The notes: generated by a model not told the origin, from the letters alone. Numbered from the stretch's first letter, positions 1-5,785 are shown. The stretch: 5,785 nt of DNA from JBHIAG01 sp046758465 (GCA_046758465.1 JBHIAG010000109.1:1-5785), one strand, 5' to 3'. Program-made: numbers and translations.

Positions 1-17
1 CTGCCTGCGGCAGGCAG
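1..17. repeat. 17-base perfect palindrome at the window edge
   Basis: The sequence is CTGCCTGC-G-GCAGGCAG: two 8-base arms that are exact reverse complements around one central base. A second, smaller dyad follows directly (GCCCC-TG-GGGGC, about 18-29). No T-run follows, so it is not a classical intrinsic terminator. It could be the 3' end structure of a gene lying left of the window or a copy of a dispersed palindromic intergenic repeat. The window is too short to tell which. Confidence 0.6.
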
Positions 18-116
18 GCCCCTGGGGGCTCACTGGGAGCGGTTATGCAACAGACGCTAGATGAATAGAGCGGGTATGGTTTGTAGGGGCAGTGTGGGTA
101 TGCCAGAATAACAGTG

Positions 117-665
117 ATGCGAGAGAGGGAAGAAGGCAGCGCGCAGAATGAATCGGGGCCGGCGGCAGGCCTGGCAAGTGGGGCCGGGGTGTGGGAAGGG
201 GTGCTGCTGACGACGCTGGACAAGGGGGTGAACTGGGCGCGCAAGTCGTCGTTGTGGCCGCTGACGTTTGGGCTGGCATGCTGCGCGATTGAGATGATGG
301 CGATGAGCGCGGCGCGGTTTGACGTGGCGCGGTTTGGGGCGGAGGTGTTTCGGGGGTCACCGCGGCAGTCGGACTTGATGATTGTGTCCGGGCGGGTGTC
401 GCAGAAGATGGCGCCGGTGATTCAGCGGCTCTATGAGCAGATGGCGGAGCCGAAGTGGGTGATTTCGATGGGGGCGTGCGCGAGCTCGGGCGGGGTGTTC
501 AATAACTATGCGCTGGTGCAAGGGGTGAACCAGATTATTCCGGTGGATGTGTACGTGCCGGGCTGCCCGCCGCGGCCCGAGCAGTTGATCTATGCCATCA
601 TGGCCTTGCAGAGGAAGATTATGGCCGAGCGGGGGAGCTTCCAGCGGGCGCTGAACCTGGGCTAG
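117..665 (+). CDS. nuoB: NADH-quinone oxidoreductase subunit B (complex I, cluster N2 subunit)
   Basis: NuoB sits in the peripheral arm of complex I at the membrane. It carries the [4Fe-4S] cluster N2, the last cluster before ubiquinone or menaquinone. All four expected cysteines are visible, counting from the GTG at 114: the tandem pair C56-C57 in GLACCAIEMM, C122 in GACASSGG and C151 in PGCPPRPE. The family blocks LTTLDKGVNWARKSSLWP, FRGSPRQSDLMIVSG and FNNYALVQG are intact, and the length (about 182 residues) is normal for NuoB. The first 25 or so residues are a variable Ala/Gly/Glu-rich extension. GTG (114) and ATG (117) are adjacent possible starts; ATG is preferred, but neither has a clear Shine-Dalgarno sequence. 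The tandem-Cys and flanking motifs favour NuoB over hydrogenase small-subunit relatives. It is odd that no nuoA precedes it within 116 bases and no nuoC follows it. Confidence 0.96.
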   Translation: MREREEGSAQNESGPAAGLASGAGVWEGVLLTTLDKGVNWARKSSLWPLTFGLACCAIEMMAMSAARFDVARFGAEVFRGSPRQSDLMIVSGRVSQKMAPVIQRLYEQMAEPKWVISMGACASSGGVFNNYALVQGVNQIIPVDVYVPGCPPRPEQLIYAIMALQRKIMAERGSFQRALNLG

Positions 666-705
666 TCCGCCTGCGGGCCCCGCATGTCAGAGGAAGGGGA
701 CCCCA

Positions 706-733
706 CCCGCCCCGCTGAGCGGGAGAGGGCGGG
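706..733 (+). terminator. GC-rich hairpin downstream of nuoB, possible transcription end
   Basis: CCCGCCC (706-712) can pair with GGGCGGG (727-733). Inside it, CGC (713-715) pairs with GCG (719-721) over a TGA loop, leaving a small purine bulge. The structure lies 41 bases after the nuoB stop codon. No T-run follows, so factor-independent termination is uncertain. It could instead protect the mRNA 3' end or act together with Rho. Confidence 0.35.
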
Positions 734-844
734 CGTTGAATTTGGGCTGGTTGCCCGCAGTCCTGCGAAGCCTATTCTTTCGGGTTCAGAAAGAGCCTGA
801 TACCGGTAAAAGTCCATGGTATTGCGCTAGTTATCCAGGGTTCT

Positions 845-869
845 GCCCGAAGCGATTTCCGCTTTGGGC
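845..869. promoter_or_regulatory. 10-bp inverted repeat upstream of the operon
   Basis: GCCCGAAGCG (845-854) and CGCTTTGGGC (860-869) form a 10-bp stem with one G-T wobble and a 5-base loop (ATTTC). It ends four bases before the TATACT box at 874-879, so it covers the place where a -35 region would be. It may be a dyad operator for a DNA-binding protein or an RNA hairpin in a transcript from further upstream. The symmetry is seen directly; the role is inferred. Confidence 0.4.
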
Positions 870-873
870 AAGT

Positions 874-879
874 TATACT
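874..879 (+). promoter_or_regulatory. Candidate -10 box TATACT
   Basis: TATACT differs from the sigma-70 -10 consensus at one position. No good -35 element occurs 15-19 bases upstream; the bases there (around 850-858) do not resemble TTGACA. The box overlaps the small palindrome TACTGAGTA (876-884). If active, it would start transcription near 886 and give a leader of about 140 bases before the Rrf2-like ORF, containing the 892-950 structure. An activator-dependent or non-promoter role is equally possible. Confidence 0.25.
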
Positions 880-891
880 GAGTAGAGAAGG

Positions 892-950
892 TGCCCGCCG
901 GAGTGATCGAAGTCACAGCGAAGCGTGATGGTAGGCATAGCAGGCGGGTA
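892..950 (+). ncRNA. Putative structured leader with alternative hairpins
   Basis: TGCCCGCC (892-899) can pair with GGCGGGTA (943-950) as an 8-bp stem including one G-U pair. Within it, TCAC (913-916) can pair with GTGA on its left (903-906) or GTGA on its right (925-928); the right-hand hairpin gains an extra GC/GC pair around a GAA loop. The two inner hairpins exclude each other, as in RNA switches. I could not match it to a known riboswitch: no cobalamin-riboswitch or T-box core consensus was found by eye. It may be chance pairing in GC-rich DNA. Confidence 0.25.
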
Positions 951-1025
951 AAGGGAGTAGTACACCCACAATGATTCTTTGGGCTGCGGCTCCGAACTGC
1001 TGGCTGCCGCCGGAGCGCAAGCCTG

Positions 1026-1310
1026 GTGTACCGTCGCTCGGCGCAACTCGCTCTCCCAGCGCTATTTTTCCTGGCCTGGGAAGGCGTGTGGCGACCTCAC
1101 CGTGTTCGTGGAATTGCCGCACAGCTTGGCGTGCAGGCTCCGTATCTCAGCAAGATTTTTCAGCAACTCCAGTGCGTGGGTCTGGTCCGGACCGTGCGGG
1201 GAGCGCGTGGTGGCGTGCGCTTGCTGAGTGCATTCCGACTCTACTTGTGCGAACATATGCGGCCTAATCACGGAAGTCCGTACGAGGCCGCAGGCGGGAG
1301 TTGGCTGTGA
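1026..1310 (+). CDS. Short Rrf2-family winged-helix regulator (DNA-binding half only)
   Basis: The 94-residue frame reads like the N-terminal half of Rrf2 proteins (the IscR/NsrR/CymR family). The first helix is at residues 2-18 (YRRSAQLALPALFFLA). The helix-turn-helix is at 27-49, with GIAAQLGVQAPYLSKI closely following the family pattern. The wing is at 52-67, with the signature RG-x-x-GG-x-x-L. Family members are usually 130-160 residues, with three cysteines in the C-terminal half that hold an Fe-S cluster. Here the chain leaves the family pattern after residue 68, and only C50 and C75 are present. GTG 1026 is chosen because it falls where Rrf2 proteins normally begin; CGGAG at 1011-1015 is a weak, rather distant ribosome site. 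The stop overlaps the next gene's likely start as GTGA (1307-1310), which argues that the frame is really translated. It could instead be a decayed regulator. Confidence 0.6.
   Translation: MYRRSAQLALPALFFLAWEGVWRPHRVRGIAAQLGVQAPYLSKIFQQLQCVGLVRTVRGARGGVRLLSAFRLYLCEHMRPNHGSPYEAAGGSWL
1296..1309 (+). promoter_or_regulatory. Ribosome site and GTG start of the activase gene
   Basis: GGGAG (1296-1300) lies six bases before GTG 1307, a good Shine-Dalgarno spacing. The TTG at 1301 directly abuts the GGGAG and would leave no spacer, so GTG 1307 is the better start. It forms a GTGA overlap with the stop codon of the Rrf2-like ORF, suggesting translational coupling. The protein then begins VIHIGLDIGS, with the first nucleotide-binding strand near its N-terminus as expected for this family. 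Confidence 0.55.
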
Positions 1311-4300
1311 TCCACATCGGCCTTGACATCGGGAGCGTCAGCCTAGCGATGGCGGCGTTCGGTGGGGAGGACGAGGCCGGGGTCTTTGAAAAGCTGCTCG
1401 CCTCGCGTGCACGGTTCCGTTCGTTAGCGCCGCGCCTGGCGGGTCGCATCCAGGGGCCGGTGGTGCTCTCAGAATCGCGGCGAATCCACGGCAGCCCGCT
1501 GCAGGCAGTCTTTGAGCTGCTTCAGGAGTTCTACGAAGCCGTACCGGAGTCGCGCGTCGCGGGTATTCGCGTCACCGGGTCGGCCAGCCGCCTGATTGCC
1601 CAGACCCTGGGTGTCCATTGCGAGAATGAGTTCAAAGCTATAGCGCGCGCTATCGGCGTTTTTTACCCCGAAGTGCATACGGTATTCGAGATGGGCGGGG
1701 AAAACTCGAAGTATCTTGCACTGGACGGTGTGGCGATTTCGGGGCAGTTGGGCATTGTGGACTACAGTTCTAGCGGTGAGTGCGCCGCCGGCACTGGATC
1801 GTTCCTCGACCAGCAAGCCTCCCGGCTGCAATATCGTGTGGAAGAAATTGGTGATGTCGTCTGCCGTGCCCGGTGTGCGGCGTGCATCGCTGGCCGCTGC
1901 TCGGTCTTTGCCAAATCCGACATGATTCATGCCCAGCAAAGAGGCCATACCACGGACGAGATTCTGAAGGGGTTGTGCGAGGCGGTGGCGCGGAACTTCA
2001 AGAGCAGCATCGTGAAGGGCAAGCCGGTGCTTCCGCCAGTGGCGTTTGTGGGTGGAGTGGCGCAGAACCGTGGCGTTCTGGAGGCTTTGCGCCAGGTTTT
2101 TCGGCTCCAGGCGGGCGACATCTTTGTACCGGACCTCTATGCTTGGCTCGGCGCCTTGGGGGCAGCTTTCCTGGAGCACCAAGACAGGCGGAAGCGCGCC
2201 TTGCAGAGCATCGGCCGACTCCAGCAGCAGCCAGTGCAGAAGAAACACGCGGCATGGCCACCGTTGAGCCTGGAGAACGTGGTTCTTTTGCGGGATCGTG
2301 TACGACCCTACACACCACCTGCTGGCGCGGGTCGCGTGCGCACCTACATGGGCATCGACGTGGGCTCGGTGAGCACCAACTTTGCGGTGATCGATGATGA
2401 GGGTCGGCTGCTGCACGAGATCTATCTGAACACGGTGGGGCGTCCGATCGAAGTAGTCCACCAAGGCTTACAGGAGATCCACCGTGTGCTGGGGAAGCGC
2501 ATTGAGATCGCCGGGGTCGGGACGACCGGTTCCGGCCGCGAGTTGATCGGGGAGTTGGTGGGCGCCGACAGCGTCAACGACGAGATTACCGGGCACAAGA
2601 CGGGCGCCATGTTCATCAGCACGAGCATGGTGGGGGAGGTGGTTGACACGATCTTTGAGATTGGCGGCCAGGACTCGAAATTCATTTCGCTGGAAAACGG
2701 GGTAGTGGTGGATTTTGCCATGAACGAAGCCTGTGCCGCCGGCACCGGCTCCTTCTTGGAAGAACAAGCGGAGAAAATGAGCATTCAGATCAAGGAGGAG
2801 TTTGCGCAGCTCGCACTGAGTTCTCAGGCACCGGCGCGGCTGGGGGAACGGTGCACGGTTTTCATGGAACGCGATGTGACCGCGTGCCTGCAGAACGGCC
2901 TCGAGAAGCGCGACCTGACCGCGGGCCTCGCCTACTCGATCGCCCTCAATTACCTCAACCGCGTGGTCCGGGGACGCAAGATCGGCACTGTCATCTATTT
3001 CCAAGGCGGCACGGCCTACAACGACGCCGTGGCGGCTGCCTTCTCTCAGATTCTGGGCAAACGCATCATCGTACCGCCCTACAACGGGGTAATCGGAGCG
3101 ATTGGGATGGCGCTCATCGCCCGGGATTGGGCGAGGAGCACCGGGGGGCCATCAAAGTTCCGCGGCTATGACTTGAGCCGAACCCAGTTCCAGACGCGCG
3201 CATTTGTGTGCAAGGCCTGCTCGAACTACTGTGAGATGAAGGAAATCACCATCGAAGGGGAAAGAACTTATTGGGGAGACAAGTGCTCTGACAAGTTCCG
3301 CAAACGGGCCAAGACGCAACGCCAGCCCGTGATCGAGGACCTGGTTGCGTTGCGTGATCGCGTGCTTCAGGAGAGCTACCGCGGCGGGCGCGGGCGCGGA
3401 GCCAAGGTGGGGATCCCGCAGGCGATGTTTTACTATGACCGATTTCCTTTCTGGAGCCACTACTTGGGCGAGCTGGGCTTCGAGGTCGTCGTCTCCGGAG
3501 CCACGGACCGAGTCGTCGCGGCCCAGGGGGTAGAAGCATGCGCGGTCGAGCCCTGCTTTCCGGTGCAGATTGCGCACGGACACGTCAAGAAGCTACTCGA
3601 GGCTGGGGTGGACTATGTCCTGCTGCCGAACGTCATGGACATGGAAGGGGCGTCGCCGCAGCAACCAAGACAGCTTTGCCCCTGGAACCAAACTTTGCCC
3701 TACGTTGTGCGCGCGGCTCCGCAACTGCTCACTCATTCGGAGAAGTTTCTCATTCCCACGGTCTACTTTCGCCTGGGGCGCCGGCAGGTGAAGAGGCAAC
3801 TCGCGGACTACTTTGCGCGGCTTGGCGTGGCCCGGCGGAAGAGCGACGCCGCTGTGGAGGCGGCGTACGCGGCGCAAGCGGACTTCCAGCAGCGCTTGCA
3901 GGAGGCGGGGCGCGCGGCGCTGGCAGTTCTGGAGCGAACGCAGGAGCCGGGCATCGTGTTGGTCGGGCGGCCCTACAACCTCTATGACCGAAACCAGAAC
4001 TGCGACATACCGCGGAAGTTGCGCCTGCTGTATGGCGTCAATGTGGTGCCGCTTGATTTCCTGGCGCTCGAGGATGTGGATGTTGACGACGTCCACCCCA
4101 ATATGTACTGGCACTGCGGGCGGCACATCTTGACCGCGGGACGCATTGCGCGGCAGCGTCCCTATCTGCACCTGATCTACATCACCAACTTCAAGTGCGG
4201 CCCGGACTCGTTCATTCGGCATTTCCTGCGCCAGGCGGTGGGCAGTCCCTTTCTGATGTTGCAATTTGACGGCCACGGCAACGATGCCGGCTATCTGACG

Positions 4301-4366
4301 CGGTGTGAAGCTTATCTCGACAGCAAAGGAATCTTACGATGCTACTCGGTCGCGCGCACGGCGTGA
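1307..4366 (+). CDS. Double-ATPase acyl-CoA dehydratase activase-like protein (BadF/BadG domains + DUF2229)
   Basis: Residues are numbered from TTG 1301. ATPase domain 1 (about 4-293) has GLDIGSVS, a phosphate-2 loop reading EMGGENSK (130-137) and the cluster cysteines C161 (GECAAGTGSFLD) and C200 (GRCSVFAKSD), plus extra C188, C192 and C195. ATPase domain 2 (about 349-610) has GIDVGSVST, EIGGQDSK (453-460), C478 (ACAAGTGSF) and C518 (GERCTVF). A linker carries C637-x2-C640-x3-C644 and C662. The DUF2229-type region (about 702-1008) holds EPCFPVQIAHGH, CPWNQTLPY, GRPYNLYD and NFKCGPDSF. In known activators an ASKHA-fold ATPase dimer holds one [4Fe-4S] cluster between subunits, and ATP-driven movement lowers its potential to reduce a dehydratase or benzoyl-CoA reductase. 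Two domains in one chain could form such a dimer internally. The protein is presumably cytoplasmic; no signal peptide or membrane segment is seen. Its true electron acceptor is probably the next gene's product; the metabolic substrate is unknown. Confidence 0.92.
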   Translation: MIHIGLDIGSVSLAMAAFGGEDEAGVFEKLLASRARFRSLAPRLAGRIQGPVVLSESRRIHGSPLQAVFELLQEFYEAVPESRVAGIRVTGSASRLIAQTLGVHCENEFKAIARAIGVFYPEVHTVFEMGGENSKYLALDGVAISGQLGIVDYSSSGECAAGTGSFLDQQASRLQYRVEEIGDVVCRARCAACIAGRCSVFAKSDMIHAQQRGHTTDEILKGLCEAVARNFKSSIVKGKPVLPPVAFVGGVAQNRGVLEALRQVFRLQAGDIFVPDLYAWLGALGAAFLEHQDRRKRALQSIGRLQQQPVQKKHAAWPPLSLENVVLLRDRVRPYTPPAGAGRVRTYMGIDVGSVSTNFAVIDDEGRLLHEIYLNTVGRPIEVVHQGLQEIHRVLGKRIEIAGVGTTGSGRELIGELVGADSVNDEITGHKTGAMFISTSMVGEVVDTIFEIGGQDSKFISLENGVVVDFAMNEACAAGTGSFLEEQAEKMSIQIKEEFAQLALSSQAPARLGERCTVFMERDVTACLQNGLEKRDLTAGLAYSIALNYLNRVVRGRKIGTVIYFQGGTAYNDAVAAAFSQILGKRIIVPPYNGVIGAIGMALIARDWARSTGGPSKFRGYDLSRTQFQTRAFVCKACSNYCEMKEITIEGERTYWGDKCSDKFRKRAKTQRQPVIEDLVALRDRVLQESYRGGRGRGAKVGIPQAMFYYDRFPFWSHYLGELGFEVVVSGATDRVVAAQGVEACAVEPCFPVQIAHGHVKKLLEAGVDYVLLPNVMDMEGASPQQPRQLCPWNQTLPYVVRAAPQLLTHSEKFLIPTVYFRLGRRQVKRQLADYFARLGVARRKSDAAVEAAYAAQADFQQRLQEAGRAALAVLERTQEPGIVLVGRPYNLYDRNQNCDIPRKLRLLYGVNVVPLDFLALEDVDVDDVHPNMYWHCGRHILTAGRIARQRPYLHLIYITNFKCGPDSFIRHFLRQAVGSPFLMLQFDGHGNDAGYLTRCEAYLDSKGILRCYSVARTA
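4326..4341 (+). promoter_or_regulatory. Ribosome site for the Fe-S partner gene inside the activase gene
   Basis: AAGGA (4326-4330) stands eight bases before ATG 4339, all within the last codons of the activase gene. This supports internal initiation of a separate protein rather than a broken fusion. A second in-frame start, GTG 4363, overlaps the activase stop as GTGA (4363-4366) but has no purine-rich site before it, so ATG 4339 is preferred. Confidence 0.6.
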
Positions 4367-5661
4367 AGCAGCTTGCGGGCTCCCACGCCCTCGCGGGTAA
4401 GAAAGTGTGGATTCCGCGGATGTCGTACGGCAGTGCCCGGGCGTTTGCGGCGGCGTTTCGCTCGATTGGTGTGGATGCTGAATGCACGCCGCCGTCGGAC
4501 GAGCGCACGCGTGAGTTGGGAGCCAAATACACTTGCGGGGAAGAGTGCTATCCCCTCAAGGTGACACTGGGCGATTTCCTGAAGCTGCTGGAGCAGCCCG
4601 GGGTTGATCCGAACCAGGTAGCGTTCTTCATGCCCACCGCGCGCGGGCCGTGCCGGTTCGGGCAGTATGCCCCGTATATCCGGAGGGTGTTGGCCAGCAA
4701 TGGCTACCCCGAAGCCATGGTTCTCTCTTCGAACGGTGCCATGGGATACAGTGATCTGGGCGAGCTGGCGGGCGTGTTCGTACGCACGGGTTGGCGTACC
4801 TTAGTGGCGGCTGACATTTTGCTGAAGCTGTTGCTGAAGACACGGCCGTACGAGCGTGAGTCCGGCAGCGCAGACGCAGTCTATGAGGCTTGCCTCGACG
4901 ATCTCTGCAGGACGCTGGAAGTGGCGTACCGCAACGCGGGTGAGCAACTGGAGGCAGTCAAAGACAGCCTGCTGCAGGCGCGGGCGCGTTTCCGCACGCT
5001 GGCGGCGCGGTACGAGCGCGAGCGGCCGTTGGTCGGCATTGTGGGCGAGATTTTCTGCCGGCTGAATACCTTTAGCAATGACGAGATCGTGCGCCGGTTG
5101 GAGGAGTCTGGCTGCGAGGTTTGGATGAGCGACATCGCCGAGTGGATCTGGTACACCAACGCCGAGCAGTTGCAGGCGTTGCGCCGGGAGGGGCGCGCGC
5201 GCTCTTGGTCCACGCTGCGCGCCAAGCTGCGCGCGCGCTTTCAGAAACGGGATGAATGGGAACTGGGGGAGGTGTTTCGCCAGGACTTTCGGGGGTACGA
5301 GGAGCCCGAGGACATTGCTGAGGTGCTGCACTATGCGGAGCCCTACTTGCCTACTTGGGGCGCGAGTGGCGAGATGGTCGTCAATGTCGGTCGGGCTGTG
5401 TATCTGGCGAAGAAGGGGGTGGACGGGGTGCTCGACATCAGTCCTTTTACCTGCATGAACGGGATCGTGTGCGAGGCCATCTACCCGCGGGTGAGCGCCG
5501 ACCTGGGGGGCATCCCCATCCGCAATTTCTATTTCGACGGGACGCAGTCTGACCTGGATCGCGACATCGCCATTTATGTCGAACTGGCCTGCTCCTACCG
5601 CGCCCGCAAACCGCATTGCCGCATTTATCCCGATTATTTCTCCCGCGCTGCGAATCTCTAA
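4339..5661 (+). CDS. Acyl-CoA dehydratase activase-related Fe-S protein (HgdB-like partner)
   Basis: This 440-residue protein corresponds to the C-terminal part of the roughly 1,400-residue activase fusions known in other bacteria, and to stand-alone 'CoA protein activase' proteins. Family blocks include KKVWIPRMSYGSA (21-33), CGEECYPLKVTLGDF (66-80), MPTARGPCRFGQY (98-110), GIVGEIFCRLNTFSN (233-247) and SPFTCMNGIVCEAI (368-381). C66, C70, C105 and C372 are the best Fe-S ligand candidates; C378 is near the last of these. The family is related to the dehydratase and benzoyl-CoA reductase subunits that receive electrons from ATP-dependent activators, and more distantly to double-cubane-cluster proteins. 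The cluster type here cannot be read from sequence. An Arg-rich, probably helical stretch (about 200-228) separates two halves. The gene overlaps the upstream activase by 28 bases in the -1 frame, with its own ribosome site. No membrane segment or signal peptide is visible. Enzymatic substrate unknown. Confidence 0.88.
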   Translation: MLLGRAHGVKQLAGSHALAGKKVWIPRMSYGSARAFAAAFRSIGVDAECTPPSDERTRELGAKYTCGEECYPLKVTLGDFLKLLEQPGVDPNQVAFFMPTARGPCRFGQYAPYIRRVLASNGYPEAMVLSSNGAMGYSDLGELAGVFVRTGWRTLVAADILLKLLLKTRPYERESGSADAVYEACLDDLCRTLEVAYRNAGEQLEAVKDSLLQARARFRTLAARYERERPLVGIVGEIFCRLNTFSNDEIVRRLEESGCEVWMSDIAEWIWYTNAEQLQALRREGRARSWSTLRAKLRARFQKRDEWELGEVFRQDFRGYEEPEDIAEVLHYAEPYLPTWGASGEMVVNVGRAVYLAKKGVDGVLDISPFTCMNGIVCEAIYPRVSADLGGIPIRNFYFDGTQSDLDRDIAIYVELACSYRARKPHCRIYPDYFSRAANL

Positions 5662-5694
5662 CCTGGCAGAAGAAGCAGAAGAGGCAAACGATAG

Positions 5695-5757
5695 GAGCGG
5701 GAGCCGTCCCCGCCGGCGGCCCTTCGGCTATGCTCCCCTCGATCCCGCTCTGCGGGA
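5695..5757. repeat. Competing inverted repeats after the operon
   Basis: GCGGGA occurs twice (5697-5702 and 5752-5757), and TCCCGC (5743-5748) lies between the copies. It can pair with the right copy over a TCT loop, or with the left copy, where the match grows to 8 bp (GAGCGGGA/TCCCGCTC). Also nested are AGCCG (5702-5706) with CGGCT (5725-5729), and the 10-base palindrome CCGCCGGCGG (5710-5719). With no T-run, it is at best a non-canonical terminator. It may be a copy of a dispersed intergenic repeat. Confidence 0.45.
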
Positions 5758-5761
5758 CTCG

Positions 5762-5781
5762 GGGCAAGCCAGGGCAAGCCA
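5762..5781. repeat. Tandem duplication of a 10-base unit
   Basis: GGGCAAGCCA occurs twice in direct, gapless succession at 5762-5771 and 5772-5781. It lies at the right edge of the window directly after the inverted-repeat region. Two copies are too few to call a satellite; the array could continue outside the window. Confidence 0.6.
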
Positions 5782-5785
5782 TCCG

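Larger units (their letters stand above)
666..1025. other. Long non-coding spacer between nuoB and the Rrf2-like ORF
   Basis: About 360 bases with no ORF that resembles a known protein on either strand, and no tRNA or rRNA signature recognised by eye. It is rich in inverted repeats. Besides the separately listed hairpins there are GGGC-TGGTT-GCCC at 744-756 and CTTTC-(7)-GAAAG at 777-793. A short ATG-started frame at 971 runs out of phase with the Rrf2-like reading frame and has no recognisable content. The spacer probably holds the 3' end of the nuoB transcript and the promoter/leader of the downstream operon. Confidence 0.6.

Noticed and set aside
43..360. Antisense 105-residue ORF over the start of nuoB
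   Set aside because: Low-complexity Pro/Ser/Thr/Ala-rich product of the mirror strand of a clear nuoB gene.
892..970. Known riboswitch such as cobalamin or T-box
   Set aside because: The conserved core sequences of those classes (for example the GCCACTG block of the B12 switch or the T-box GGTGGNACCGCG) are not present.
971..1267. ATG-started 98-residue ORF overlapping the Rrf2-like frame
   Set aside because: Its protein has no family resemblance, while the other frame over the same bases matches the Rrf2 winged helix closely.
1469..2464. Long antisense ORF of 331 residues
   Set aside because: It lies wholly inside the activase coding region, whose own frame has strong conserved motifs. 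The antisense product has no recognisable domain and is typical of mirror ORFs in GC-rich genes.
4339..4366. Frameshift mutation or sequencing error breaking one fused gene
   Set aside because: Both proteins end and begin at natural family boundaries, and the second has its own well-spaced ribosome site. It cannot be fully excluded without read data.
4801..5616. Antisense ORF of 271 residues
   Set aside because: It mirrors the Fe-S partner gene, which has clear family motifs on the plus strand. No recognisable protein or ribosome site supports it.

Overview
The window is GC-rich bacterial DNA with three well-supported protein genes and one smaller probable gene, all on the plus strand. GTG and possibly TTG starts are used alongside ATG. 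The style of the genes (a NuoB of the NADH-quinone oxidoreductase type, and a separate double-ATPase 'CoA activase' next to its partner) would fit an Acidobacteriota or deltaproteobacterial-type genome. That placement is an inference from gene style only.

Layout: bases 1-116 are non-coding and hold a perfect 17-base palindrome at the left edge. nuoB (117-665) encodes the subunit of respiratory complex I that carries cluster N2. It stands without nuoA upstream or nuoC downstream inside the window. Bases 666-1025 carry no convincing gene but are rich in inverted repeats: a GC-rich hairpin soon after nuoB, a 10-bp hairpin next to a TATACT box, and an 892-950 stem that can enclose alternative hairpins. 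A short ORF (1026-1310) encodes the DNA-binding half of an Rrf2-family regulator.

It is followed without a gap by a 1019-residue protein (1307-4366) with two BadF/BadG/BcrA/BcrD-type ATPase domains, a four-cysteine linker and a DUF2229-type domain. Then comes a 440-residue iron-sulfur partner protein (4339-5661) of the HgdB-like / 'CoA protein activase' class. The junctions are a 4-base GTGA overlap and a 28-base overlap, so the three genes look like one translationally coupled operon. Bases 5662-5785 hold competing inverted repeats and a 10-base tandem repeat.

Working model: the ATPase protein uses ATP hydrolysis to push electrons at very low potential from its Fe-S cluster to the Fe-S partner, as the activators of 2-hydroxyacyl-CoA dehydratases and benzoyl-CoA reductases do. 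The Rrf2-like protein may tie expression to redox or Fe-S status. No dehydratase or reductase substrate subunits lie in the window, so the final substrate is unknown. The regulator appears to lack the usual Fe-S sensing half, and the first ATPase domain differs from the second at a conserved phosphate-binding motif. These are the most interesting points here.
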